DNA of 47,882 nucleotides. Source: an uncultured Treponema sp. (GTDB taxonomy: Bacteria > Spirochaetota > Spirochaetia > Treponematales > Treponemataceae). The notes under the pieces are model-generated. The model did not search any database. It was not told where the DNA came from and was given only the letters and a program-made list of their open reading frames with translations. Position 1 is the stretch's first letter; every line of letters starts with the position of its first letter. Positions 1 to 7,720 of the stretch are shown here, piece after piece. Where the stretch lies: positions 1 through 47,882 of the forward strand of contig CALGGS010000039.1 in assembly GCA_937915735.1 (NCBI GenBank), in the 5' to 3' direction. The translations under genes and the position numbers were made by a program.

Positions 1-868
1 TTGCCGAAATCAGCGGCTCGGAAACATTCTTCTTTATATAAGTGAATCGCACCAGTTTTTCATCCTTTTCCAAGCGAACCACGGGCGAATTCTGGGCAAT
101 CAGCTCTTCCACTTTTGAAAGATTTGAAGTGGAGCGGATGAATCGTCTGGTCACTTCATTCTGCGGATTCGCAAAAATCGAGAACACGTCCCCCTGCTCA
201 AGGATTTTTCCCTTTTCCATGACCGCAACCTTGTCGCAGATTTCCTTGATTACTTCCATCTGGTGCGTGATGATTACGATTGTAAGGGAAAGCTGCTCTT
301 TGAGTTTTTTCAGCAGTTTCAGGATTGATTTTGTCGTCGTTGGATCAAGCGCGCTCGTCGCCTCGTCACACAAAAGAATGTCCGGTTCGTTGGCCAGCGC
401 TCTTGCAATGGCAACCCGCTGCTTCTGTCCGCCAGAAAGCTGGCTTGGAAAATTCTCCGCCTTATCGTCGATTTCCACTAGCTTCAAAAGCGAATGAACT
501 TTTTCTGAAATCTCGCTCTTAGTCAGGCCGCTCCGTTTCAGGGGAAAAGCCACATTGTCAAAAACATTGCGGCTTTTCATTAAGTTGAAGTGCTGGAAAA
601 TCATGCCGATTTTTTTCCGCTCCTCCCGAAGCTCTTTCTGGCTCAGAGAAAGAAAATTTTTGCCCTTGACGGTGACGCTGCCGGAAGTGGGGCGGCCGAG
701 CAGATTTATTGTCCTTACCAGAGTTGACTTTCCCGCCCCGGAAAACCCGATGATTCCGAAGATGTCGCCCTTCTCTACCGTCACAGAAGCATTTTCAACG
801 GCATTGAAAGTCTTTCCGTCCTGAACAAAACTTTTCGTAATGTCTTTTAATTCAATGATTCCGTCCAT
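1..868 (-). CDS. metN: Methionine ABC transporter ATP-binding protein MetN (3' end outside window)
   Basis: This is the ATPase of a MetNIQ-type importer, which powers uptake of methionine or related compounds at the inner membrane. Translating the minus strand from the ATG at 866-868 gives about 289 residues with no stop before the window edge; the family is usually about 340 residues. Visible motifs are Walker A GFSGAGKST (residues 41-49), a Q-loop QHFNLM near 92, the signature LSGGQKQR near 143, and Walker B ILLCDEATSALDP near 164. The tail after about residue 240 fits the start of the NIL domain that senses methionine. A GGAAAGAG ribosome site lies just before the ATG. The gene is divergent from an M20 amidohydrolase, a pairing that suggests import and deacylation of N-acyl amino acids (inference). 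No SAM riboswitch is visible in the short gap. Confidence 0.9.
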   Translation of the reverse strand, partial: MDGIIELKDITKSFVQDGKTFNAVENASVTVEKGDIFGIIGFSGAGKSTLVRTINLLGRPTSGSVTVKGKNFLSLSQKELREERKKIGMIFQHFNLMKSRNVFDNVAFPLKRSGLTKSEISEKVHSLLKLVEIDDKAENFPSQLSGGQKQRVAIARALANEPDILLCDEATSALDPTTTKSILKLLKKLKEQLSLTIVIITHQMEVIKEICDKVAVMEKGKILEQGDVFSIFANPQNEVTRRFIRSTSNLSKVEELIAQNSPVVRLEKDEKLVRFTYIKKNVSEPLISA

Positions 869-980
869 TTTTACTCTTTCCTAGTAGCTTAGTAGGTTTT
901 GTTTTGATATACTAGTTATAAATTGATTTACCTAGTCTGTCAATAGATAAAAAAAAAACAAATATTAAAAAGGAAGCTTT

Positions 981-2141
981 ATGAAAATTCTTGATGAAAC
1001 GCGTAACTTGACCCCATATATGGTGGACTTGCGGAATTATTTCCATGCCCATCCTGAATTGGGTTTGCAGGAATTCAATACAAGTAAAAAAATCGAAGAA
1101 GAACTGGACAAAATCGGTCTGGAACATGTCCGCGTCGGTGATACGAACGTCATCGCCACAATAGATTCCGGAAAAAAAGGAAAAACACTCCTTCTCAGGG
1201 CCGACATTGATGCCCTTCCCATTCAAGAGGCAAACGATGTTCCCTACAAAAGCCAGAACAAGGGCATAATGCACGCCTGCGGACACGACGGACACACGGC
1301 ATCCCTTCTTGGAGCCGCCAAAATCCTTATCCGGCACAAAAATGATTTCACGGGGCGAATAATCCTCGCTTTTCAGGCCGCCGAAGAAATCGGGAAAGGC
1401 GCCAGGGACATCATTGATGCGGGAATTCTCGATACAGCGGACCGTTGCTTCGGGATTCACTTCCAGTCTTCCCTTCCAGTCGGCACAGTGGGAATCAGAA
1501 GCGGAGCCGACATGGCAAGCTGCGACCGCTTCAAAATCACGGTCTCAGGAAAATCCGCCCACATCACATGCCCGGACCAGGGAATTGACGCCCTCTTCAT
1601 CGCATCTCTCACCGCCACAAAGCTACAGACCGTCGTTTCCCGGCTGGTTAATCCCGCAGAAGGAGCCTTGATTGGCGTCGGCAGAATTGAATCAGGCACG
1701 AGCTACAACATCATAGCAGGAAACGCAGAGCTTGAAGGCACAATCCGCACATTCACGAAAGAAACAAGGGAAAAACTTCAAAAAGCCGTCACAGAAATCG
1801 CCAGCAACACGGCCAAAGAATACGGCGGAAGCTCAGAGATTTTCATCGACGACCTGTGCGACCCCGTCAACAACGACGAAGAAAGCACGAAAGAAGTCAT
1901 CACCTCGGCAGAAAAAATATTCGGAAAAGAAAACGTGATTACGGGAATAGAAAAAAGATTCATGGCGGACAATTTCGCCGACTATTTCAGAAAAGCTCCG
2001 GGCTGCTACGTCCATGTCGGCTCATCAGACGGAGAAAGGACGAGCCACGACCATCACAACGAGCATTTTGACTTGGCAGAAACATGCTACGCTTATGCCG
2101 CCGCCCTCCACGTGCAATACGCCCTGGACTATCTAAAATAA
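981..2141 (+). CDS. M20-family amidohydrolase (N-acyl-amino-acid / IAA-amino-acid hydrolase type)
   Basis: This is a 386-residue cytoplasmic metallo-amidohydrolase of the M20D type, a family that removes acyl groups from N-acyl amino acids or related amides. The metal-site motif MHACGHDGH is at residues 97-105 and the acidic pair AAEE follows near 134. The middle (about 180-290) matches the dimerisation or lid domain, and the late SHDHHNEHFD stretch supplies the last histidine ligand. The length is normal for the family. An AGGAAGC ribosome site sits about 8 nt before the ATG. It is divergent from metN, so it may process an imported acylated amino acid such as an N-acyl methionine; that substrate is inferred. 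It ends at a bidirectional terminator shared with the convergent GGGtGRT gene. Confidence 0.85.
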   Translation: MKILDETRNLTPYMVDLRNYFHAHPELGLQEFNTSKKIEEELDKIGLEHVRVGDTNVIATIDSGKKGKTLLLRADIDALPIQEANDVPYKSQNKGIMHACGHDGHTASLLGAAKILIRHKNDFTGRIILAFQAAEEIGKGARDIIDAGILDTADRCFGIHFQSSLPVGTVGIRSGADMASCDRFKITVSGKSAHITCPDQGIDALFIASLTATKLQTVVSRLVNPAEGALIGVGRIESGTSYNIIAGNAELEGTIRTFTKETREKLQKAVTEIASNTAKEYGGSSEIFIDDLCDPVNNDEESTKEVITSAEKIFGKENVITGIEKRFMADNFADYFRKAPGCYVHVGSSDGERTSHDHHNEHFDLAETCYAYAAALHVQYALDYLK

Positions 2142-2207
2142 TACACAACGAGCATTTCGCAGAGGAAATAAAAAATCCACAGATGTCACAGATTACACAG
2201 ATTAATA

Positions 2208-2360
2208 AATTCCTCACAGAGGGCACAGAGTTCACAGAGATATTTTTATAGTAACAAAATAAAATGCCTCAGTCCCACTGCCTTTAAAAGCAATGCGACT
2301 GAGGCTTTATTTTTGAGCCCAAGAGAGCTCTCTGTGCACTCCTAAACTCTGTGAGGAATT
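2208..2360. repeat. Nested inverted repeat of CACAGAG units around a terminator
   Basis: The gap between two convergent genes is framed by a perfect 14-bp inverted repeat, AATTCCTCACAGAG at 2208-2221 and its complement at 2347-2360. An inner 8-bp pair, CACAGAGA at 2233-2240 and TCTCTGTG at 2329-2336, lies inside it. Further CACAGA(T/G) units at about 11-nt spacing extend left to about 2178. The structure could fold into a large cruciform around the terminator. It may be a small non-autonomous element or just a local intergenic repeat; no flanking target-site duplication is obvious. Confidence 0.6.
2262..2314. terminator. Bidirectional Rho-independent terminator
   Basis: A 9-bp stem GCCTCAGTC (2266-2274) / GACTGAGGC (2297-2305) has A-rich sequence on the left and a T-run on the right. 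It can therefore stop transcripts from both the M20 gene (+) and the GGGtGRT gene (-). Confidence 0.8.
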
Positions 2361-2364
2361 CTCA

Positions 2365-3402
2365 CTAGAAGCTTCCTGCTACTGCTACTGCACAAGCTAC
2401 TGTACAGCCAACCATCGGGTTGTTACCCATGCCCATGAAGCCCATCATTTCGACGTGAGCCGGAACTGATGAGCTGCCGGCGAACTGAGCGTCTGAGTGC
2501 ATACGACCCAAAGTATCTGTGAAGCCGTAAGAAGCCGGGCCTGCAGCCATGTTATCAGGGTGCAAAGTTCGGCCTGTACCGCCGCCACTCGCTACAGAGA
2601 AGTATTTTTTGCCAGCGAGGAGGCGCTCTTTTTTGTAAGTACCTGCAACAGGGTGCTGGAAGCGGGTCGGGTTTGTAGAGTTTCCTGTGATAGAAACATC
2701 AACATCCTCGTGCCACATGATTGCAACGCCTTCGCGAACATCGTCTGCACCGTAGCATTTTACGATGAGGCGGTCAGGATTTGAGCCGTAAGGAACTTCT
2801 TTTACGACTGTGAGAGCCTTGTCAGTTCCCTGTCCGTTGAAGTAGTCGAATTTAGTCTGAACATAAGTAAAGCCGTTGATTCGGCTGATAATCTGAGCGG
2901 CATCTTTTCCAAGCCCGTTCAAGATAACGCGGAGCTTGTTCTTTCGGACTTTGTTTGCGTTAGCGGCGATTTTGATTGCGCCCTCAGCGGCAGCGAATGA
3001 CTCATGGCCAGCCAGGAATGCGAAGCACTGTGTCTCCTCAGAAAGAAGACGAGCGCCCAAGTTTCCGTGTCCCAAGCCCACTTTGCGGTCATCAGCTACA
3101 GAACCTGGCAAACAGAAAGCCTGCAAGCCCTTACCGATGTTAGCGGCAGCAGTTGAACCTGTTTTGTCTCCAGTTTTTTCTGCTTCTTTGATAGCGATTG
3201 CAGAACCGAGAACATAAGCCCATTTAGCGTCCTCGAAACAAATCTGCTGTGTTGACTGACAAATCTCGTAAGGATCGAAACCGCGAGCCTTGCAGAGGTC
3301 ACGGGCTTCGTTAAGACCAGCCTCACCTTCTTTAAAACCATATTCTTTAAGAGCCTTATTCACCTGAGGAATACGGCCAGCGAAATCTTCAAATAATGCC
3401 AT
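2365..3402 (-). CDS. GGGtGRT protein
   Basis: This 345-residue protein belongs to the family named for its GGGtGRT motif, seen here as GGGTGRT at about residues 272-278. The C-terminal tail is rich in Gly, Met and small residues (about 320-345). The biochemical role is not established to my knowledge. The family co-occurs with a NifU-like iron-sulfur scaffold, and that partner lies directly upstream at 3422-4123 with a 19-bp gap and an AGGAGG-type ribosome site between them. A two-gene operon with a shared role in metal or cluster handling is a reasonable inference. Transcription ends at the shared terminator near 2285. Confidence 0.85.
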   Translation of the reverse strand: MALFEDFAGRIPQVNKALKEYGFKEGEAGLNEARDLCKARGFDPYEICQSTQQICFEDAKWAYVLGSAIAIKEAEKTGDKTGSTAAANIGKGLQAFCLPGSVADDRKVGLGHGNLGARLLSEETQCFAFLAGHESFAAAEGAIKIAANANKVRKNKLRVILNGLGKDAAQIISRINGFTYVQTKFDYFNGQGTDKALTVVKEVPYGSNPDRLIVKCYGADDVREGVAIMWHEDVDVSITGNSTNPTRFQHPVAGTYKKERLLAGKKYFSVASGGGTGRTLHPDNMAAGPASYGFTDTLGRMHSDAQFAGSSSVPAHVEMMGFMGMGNNPMVGCTVACAVAVAGSF

Positions 3403-3421
3403 AATTATATTCCTCCTCTAG

Positions 3422-4123
3422 CTACTCTTTTCGTGGGTCGATAAGGCGAACCATACCCTGATCTGCTGTGACTCGTCCGTAGTGTGTGCGAGCCTTTTCG
3501 ATTGCTTCTTTTGGCTCAACACCGGCTTTGAGAGCGTCCATCAATTTACCAAAGTTAATGCAGTTGTAACCGATAATCTGGTTGTCTTTGTCGATTGCAC
3601 AAGTCTCGACATAACCTTCTGTCATTTCGAGATATCGAGGACCTGTTTTTCGGGTAGCGAACATTGTTCCGACCTGGCTTCGGAGGTTCTTTCCTAAATC
3701 TTCGAGGGAAGCACCAACCTTAAGACCGTCTTTTGAGTAAGCTGACTGAGAGCGTCCGTAAACAATCTGGAGGAAAAGCTCGCGCATTGCCGTGTTGATA
3801 GCGTCGCAAACGAGGTCAGTGTTGAGAGCCTCAAGCAAAGTTTTTCCGATGAGAATTTCACTTGCCATAGCAGCTGAGTGAGTCATACCAGAGCAGCCGA
3901 TTGTCTCAACAAGAGCCTCTTCGATAATGCCGTTCTTGACATTCAAAGAAAGTTTGCAAGCTCCCTGCTGTGGTGCACACCAGCCGATACCGTGAGTAAA
4001 GCCAGATACATCTTCGATTTTTTTAACCTGAACCCACTCTCCCTCTTCAGGGATAGGGGCAGGACCGTGATATGCGCCCTTAGCCAATGGGCACATATGT
4101 TCCACTTCTGCAGTGTAAGTCAT
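3422..4123 (-). CDS. NifU-like iron-sulfur cluster assembly scaffold protein
   Basis: This 233-residue protein resembles NifU/IscU-type scaffolds but is longer than the usual 120-150 residues. Conserved-looking cysteines are C11, C49 (GWCAP), C56 and C77 (IGCSGMTH), which could hold a nascent cluster. In this family it is annotated as a scaffold that goes with GGGtGRT proteins, and that gene follows directly in the same operon. An AAGGAG site precedes the ATG at 4123. No cysteine desulfurase or other suf/isc gene is nearby, so its place in the main cluster-assembly pathway is uncertain. It may be a dedicated subsystem. Confidence 0.8.
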   Translation of the reverse strand: MTYTAEVEHMCPLAKGAYHGPAPIPEEGEWVQVKKIEDVSGFTHGIGWCAPQQGACKLSLNVKNGIIEEALVETIGCSGMTHSAAMASEILIGKTLLEALNTDLVCDAINTAMRELFLQIVYGRSQSAYSKDGLKVGASLEDLGKNLRSQVGTMFATRKTGPRYLEMTEGYVETCAIDKDNQIIGYNCINFGKLMDALKAGVEPKEAIEKARTHYGRVTADQGMVRLIDPRKE

Positions 4124-4153
4124 TTAATGCTCCTTACATAAAATATATAAAGA

Positions 4154-4182
4154 AGATTAACACAGATTAAGGGAGTTTTCAA
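4154..4182 (-). promoter_or_regulatory. Promoter of the NifU-like/GGGtGRT operon
   Basis: On the minus strand TTGAAA (4177-4182), a 17-nt spacer and TAATCT (4154-4159) form a sigma70-type promoter. The -10 is preceded by TGTGT, the same extended -10 block seen at other promoters in this window. The predicted start is near 4148, giving a leader of about 25 nt with an AAGGAG site. Confidence 0.55.
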
Positions 4183-4214
4183 TTAGTTTTAATTTCAAGT
4201 TCTCAAATTTTTTA

Positions 4215-4605
4215 GTCGAGTCTCGGTGAGGGCTATGCCCGAAGTGCACAGAACCTAGCGAGCCGTTCGCCGAAGGTGAAGTAACTCGTGAGACGAGTTA
4301 CTAGGTGAGTCTCGCTGAGAGCTATGCTCGATGCGCAGGTTCAAGTCCGTGCGATTAAAATTGCATTATAAAAAAAACAACCCCCCGATGATAAAACCGG
4401 GGGCTATAAACTATAGGGGCAATAGGTAGGGAGCGACGGCTGAAAGCCGGGAAAACTCGTGAGACGAGTTTTCAGCGAGTCTCGGTGAGGGCTATGCCCG
4501 AGCCGCGCAGAACCGCAGGTTCAAGTCCGTGCGATTAAAATTGCATTATAAAAAAAACAACCCCCGATGATAAAACCGGGGGGTATAAACTATAGGGGCA
4601 ATAGG
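4215..4605. repeat. 180-bp tandem intergenic repeat with hairpins and tRNA-tail copies
   Basis: Two near-identical blocks, 4335-4425 and 4515-4605, are offset by 180 bp. Each carries a T-arm-like GGTTCAAGTCC on the plus strand, a GC hairpin terminator, and the 3' tail of the adjacent CAT tRNA. Upstream of each is a hairpin with loop GAG whose arms differ between copies but stay paired: AGTAACTCGT/ACGAGTTACT at 4279-4301 and GAAAACTCGT/ACGAGTTTTC at 4451-4473. A third motif, GAGTCTCGNTGAG plus a short hairpin around TAT, occurs at 4218, 4307 and 4477, again with a paired arm change (GGGC/GCCC versus GAGC/GCTC). No coding region is visible in this stretch. Confidence 0.75.
4550..4583 (-). terminator. 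Terminator of the CAT tRNA gene
   Basis: The stem CCCCCG (4561-4566) / CGGGGG (4577-4582), read on the minus strand, is followed by a run of T (complement of 4550-4557). It lies just past the tRNA 3' end. A second copy with its own T-run is at 4370-4403, part of the tandem repeat. Confidence 0.75.
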
Positions 4606-4665
4606 ACTTGAACCTATGACATACGGAATATGAGTCCGGTGTTCTACCAGCTGGACTATGCCCCC
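4593..4665 (-). tRNA. tRNA with CAT anticodon (Met, possibly Ile2)
   Basis: This 73-nt cloverleaf has acceptor GGGGGCA/TGCCCCT, the loop CTCATAT with anticodon CAT, and T-arm ATAGG/CCTAT with the TTCAAGT loop. The outermost anticodon-stem pair is C-T mismatched. From sequence alone, elongator Met cannot be separated from the lysidine-modified Ile2 tRNA. It has its own promoter (4679-4707) and terminator. Confidence 0.9.
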
Positions 4666-4678
4666 AAGTGATTGCTCT

Positions 4679-4707
4679 ATAATATAGAAATTGATAATTT
4701 ATGTCAA
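4679..4707 (-). promoter_or_regulatory. Promoter of the CAT tRNA
   Basis: A perfect -35 TTGACA (4702-4707), a 17-nt spacer and a -10 TATTAT (4679-4684) on the minus strand place the start near 4672, just ahead of the tRNA. A perfect 9-bp inverted repeat (GATTGCTCT at 4670-4678, AGAGCAATC at 4707-4715) brackets the promoter; its role is unknown. Confidence 0.8.
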
Positions 4708-4736
4708 GAGCAATCGCAAGATTTTTTACATTTTTT

Positions 4737-6974
4737 TTATTTTTTTAAGCCTTTCAAAAGAGAGCTAGCCGCATTGCTTGCAGATTTTCCGGCGCTGCTA
4801 TTAGACACAGCCTTCGTAGCGGCATCGGTTGCGGCACTCTTAGCAGCCCCAGTAAGCTGGCTTTCAAGCTCTTTCTTTTTTGCCTCAAGTTGCTTCTGAA
4901 TTTCTTCCGTAGCAGACTTTGAATTCTTTAGCTTAGAGCCGATTTCTGTAAATTTTGCAAGCTGCTCGTCACTGCTACCAGTGTATTCGGCCAGCTTTTC
5001 TTTGAGTTTTGCTTCTGCCTCTGCAGTGACATTTCCCATTTCGCTTTGAATCGCACTCTTCATTGCGTTCATAAAAATCTTATCGGCATCAGTTGAGATG
5101 TCAAGGTCAAGACCATTTTTCTCTGAAAATCCGACATCTGCCTTTACATTCATCGATTTTATACTGGCAAGCGCATTCGAATAGATTCGGTTGACCATTT
5201 CGTTTGAGATTTGGCCTGCCGTAAGAGTAACAGGATTCATTGCGAGATTTCCACCGACTTTAAAACTGAAATCTGAATCAGCAGAAAGTTTTGCCCTTAC
5301 GCTTGTCGTGCCTTCAAAGCTTGGGACACCAGAAACATTTGTTTTTTCTGCAAGATTTAAATTTACCGGGAAATTGCTTCCTGAATAATCTCCAGAAATA
5401 AGCGGTGATGTGCTTGCTGAGCGGGCATCAATCGTAAGGCCTGCATTATGAGTTCTAGAAACAGCATTGTAAACGCCCTTAGCAACCATTGGCTTTCCGA
5501 TTTTGTCCATGTCACTTGAAATATTCGTAACGAGCAAATCTAGCGAAGTTCCGTCCCCTTTTCCGTCGCCATGGATTTTTTCGATTAAGAGCTTCGGAAC
5601 AGTGTCTTTTTTCCAGTAAACATTTCGGCCAGCATAGCGTTTTGATTCTTGCCGAGCCTGTTTTTTAGCTTTCTTGACAGCCTCTTTTTTAGCTTCCTCA
5701 TCATTTGAGTTATTAGATTTCATAGAGCCGGCATAAGAAACGGCCTTTTTAAGGTACGGATAGTATTTTCCAAGCATTTCATAAGCAAATGAATCGAAAG
5801 TATCCGAAAGGAAGCCTTTTGCTCCGTCAACCGACAAATCCGGAAGTGCATTTTTGACCATATCAGTGTCGGCCTTTACGGCGTCCTGAAGCCTAGTCTT
5901 AAAGCCCTCGACCTTTTTAGAATCTGCTTCAAATGAAGAAAGAGTTGAGTCTACCCCGCCCTTCAGTTTTTCACCGGCAGCCATTGCATTCTGAATGTCA
6001 GAAATGGCATTTTTGATGTCAGAAGGAGTTTTTAATGAAGAGGCATTTAGCTTCGAAAGCTTTTCTGCATTCGTCTTAAATTCATTTACATTGTTCTGAA
6101 TCTCAGCAGGTTTTTCTTTCCATGACTCAACAACTTTTTTAACATCTTCGGAAACTTCGGCAGCGACCGTTTTTGTCTGCAAATTTTCGTTGATGTTGTT
6201 CATAATTGTCTCTGGATTGTATTCGGCAAGTTTCTGTAAGATTGAGTCCTTTGCCTTATCGCCGGCCACCCCTGTTTTTGCCTTCAGGGCATCATAGAAG
6301 CCCGTTGAGTCGTTTTTTTCTTCTTTTTCTTGAGCAGACTTTGGTTTTACAGGAAGCTCACCGCTAGTTTTTCGCTCCGTTCCCAGTGCGATTCCCGTAA
6401 TTTCGATGTTTTCTGCGTGAAATTTTGCACGGAGAAGATCCGTCAGATTAAAATTAAGGTCGAGCTTATCAAACTGGAAAAGATTTTTCATAGGCTCATC
6501 TGCGTTTGCCTGAGCTAAGTCGCGAACTGTAAGCTGCATTCCGAAGATTTCGACATTAACAGAGCCGATGTCACATTTTGCCCCGAAAATTCCCTGCATA
6601 CCAGAGCGGATTCCCCATTTCGTGACAGGATTTTTAAAAACAGTAACAGTAATTCCGATTGCGGCGATAAAAGCGACGACTGCGATAAACGGAAGAAGCT
6701 TGATTCTGCCCTTATTCGCCTTGATATTTTTTGCAAGAGTCTTCAGCTGGACAAGTTCTTTTTTAGTGAAGGTTTTGTCCCGGGGAATACGAAGCAGCTC
6801 TTTATTTCCTTTCTGATATTTTTCAGAGAAAAGAGACTGAATTTTTTCTTTATCTTCAGGAATATAAATTTTCTTTAAAATCTTATCAAATTTTTTCTGG
6901 GTGTAAGATTTTTTGAAAAATCCCGTAAGTTTTTTGAGAGGAAAAGTCTTAGCTTCTTTCTTGTTTTTTTCCAT
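4737..6974 (-). CDS. TIGR03545 family protein
   Basis: This 745-residue protein belongs to an uncharacterised family that travels with TIGR03546, which lies directly upstream. The N-terminal 90 residues are basic and Lys-rich, one membrane segment follows at about 92-113 (PFIAVVAFIAAIGITV), and the rest should sit on the far side of the membrane. The middle (about 220-430) is Lys/Ala/Glu-rich, likely helical or coiled-coil. The later part (about 480-640) has repeated beta-type stretches resembling AsmA-like lipid-handling proteins, which is a loose inference. The last 60 residues are a Lys/Glu/Ala helix. The gap to the upstream gene is 4 bp with GGAG overlapping its end, so the pair is co-transcribed. 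Confidence 0.8.
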   Translation of the reverse strand: MEKNKKEAKTFPLKKLTGFFKKSYTQKKFDKILKKIYIPEDKEKIQSLFSEKYQKGNKELLRIPRDKTFTKKELVQLKTLAKNIKANKGRIKLLPFIAVVAFIAAIGITVTVFKNPVTKWGIRSGMQGIFGAKCDIGSVNVEIFGMQLTVRDLAQANADEPMKNLFQFDKLDLNFNLTDLLRAKFHAENIEITGIALGTERKTSGELPVKPKSAQEKEEKNDSTGFYDALKAKTGVAGDKAKDSILQKLAEYNPETIMNNINENLQTKTVAAEVSEDVKKVVESWKEKPAEIQNNVNEFKTNAEKLSKLNASSLKTPSDIKNAISDIQNAMAAGEKLKGGVDSTLSSFEADSKKVEGFKTRLQDAVKADTDMVKNALPDLSVDGAKGFLSDTFDSFAYEMLGKYYPYLKKAVSYAGSMKSNNSNDEEAKKEAVKKAKKQARQESKRYAGRNVYWKKDTVPKLLIEKIHGDGKGDGTSLDLLVTNISSDMDKIGKPMVAKGVYNAVSRTHNAGLTIDARSASTSPLISGDYSGSNFPVNLNLAEKTNVSGVPSFEGTTSVRAKLSADSDFSFKVGGNLAMNPVTLTAGQISNEMVNRIYSNALASIKSMNVKADVGFSEKNGLDLDISTDADKIFMNAMKSAIQSEMGNVTAEAEAKLKEKLAEYTGSSDEQLAKFTEIGSKLKNSKSATEEIQKQLEAKKKELESQLTGAAKSAATDAATKAVSNSSAGKSASNAASSLLKGLKK

Positions 6975-6978
6975 TTTC

Positions 6979-7488
6979 TTACTCTCCTACCATACCAGCG
7001 ATTTTTGCGACTAGGGGCAATTTTGCAACAGCCTTTGCAAGATGAGTCTTACGAATCCAATGAGTGATATGATTTCTCCAGAGAGAGACGAGAATACGAC
7101 CCAAAAAGTACATCGGAACATAGAGAACTATACCGCACAAGAGAGAGCCCATAACGACAGAATTATTGAATTTCGTAAAGCCGACGAAGGGAATGTCCAG
7201 AAGAGTACCGAAAAGGGCCGACAAAGCTGGAATCGTTAAAAAAGCGTAGCCCACCGTATCGAAAAGAGAATCCATAACAGGCGAGAAAGTCGAGGCGATT
7301 AAGACCATAATGAGATACATAGGCTTGTTTATTCGGATAAAAAGCACGAAAACAAAGACCAGCCACCAGAGAAGGTTATCCTTTGGCATAAAGCCAAGCA
7401 AAATGCCGCATGAAAAGGCATGGGCAATTTCTGCAGGATTGACATTAGCGTTCAATGCGCTGAACAATTTTACAATAGACTTTAACAT
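6979..7488 (-). CDS. TIGR03546 family membrane protein
   Basis: This is a 169-residue membrane protein of the family paired with TIGR03545. Hydrophobic segments are visible at about 25-65 (ILLGFMP, LLWWLVFVFVLFI, YLIMVLIASTF), about 75-95 and 112-135. The function is not known. It is first in a two-gene operon, 4 bp ahead of the TIGR03545 gene. There is no Shine-Dalgarno sequence before the ATG at 7488. Instead an extended -10 (TGTGTTAAAAT, 7495-7505) ends 6 nt before it, so the mRNA probably begins at or very near the start codon. Confidence 0.8.
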   Translation of the reverse strand: MLKSIVKLFSALNANVNPAEIAHAFSCGILLGFMPKDNLLWWLVFVFVLFIRINKPMYLIMVLIASTFSPVMDSLFDTVGYAFLTIPALSALFGTLLDIPFVGFTKFNNSVVMGSLLCGIVLYVPMYFLGRILVSLWRNHITHWIRKTHLAKAVAKLPLVAKIAGMVGE

Positions 7489-7494
7489 AAAAAT

Positions 7495-7505
7495 ATTTTA
7501 ACACA
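7495..7505 (-). promoter_or_regulatory. Extended -10 promoter, leaderless start of the TIGR03546 operon
   Basis: On the minus strand TGTGTTAAAAT ends 6 nt before the ATG at 7488. A weak -35 (TTGTAA) lies 18 nt upstream. With a normal -10 to +1 distance the transcript would start at the A of the ATG. Confidence 0.6.
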
Positions 7506-7551
7506 ATAAACAAAAAATTTACAAGAATTTATCTTTTAATCAGTGCCAATC

Positions 7552-7702
7552 TGTGCTAATCTGAAAGCTGAATTATGGGAACTTCGAAAAACTCGCCTTC
7601 GGCGATTTTCCGAAGTTCCCGACGAGTTTTAATTTCTGATAATAGCAGAAATTAAAACATCGCACTTTCAGAGTTACCTCTAAAAATTGCAATTTTTAGA
7701 GG
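7552..7702 (+). promoter_or_regulatory. Candidate promoter and triple-hairpin leader of the neuB-like operon
   Basis: A TGTGCTAATCT block (7552-7562) resembles the extended -10 of other genes here. The sequence after it holds three separate perfect or near-perfect hairpins: 7578-7620 (long stem with a TTC loop), 7627-7657 (12-bp stem, 7-nt loop) and 7677-7702 (26-bp perfect palindrome). None has a T-run, so they are not standard terminators. They would fill the 5' leader, ending 10 nt before the GAGGAAATA ribosome site of the gene at 7721. Confidence 0.5.
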
Positions 7703-7720
7703 CTCCCTTATGAGGAAATA

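Noticed and set aside
869..980. Possible SAM riboswitch between metN and the M20 gene
   Set aside because: The gap is about 110 bp and shows no S-box-like conserved core or terminator/antiterminator pair.
912..1460. 182-codon open frame on the minus strand opposite the M20 gene
   Set aside because: It is antisense to a clear enzyme gene with conserved metal motifs; no domain or ribosome site is visible.
4335..4360. Plus-strand tRNA gene suggested by GGTTCAAGTCC
   Set aside because: Only a T-arm-like block is present; no acceptor, D-arm or anticodon arm can be formed around it.
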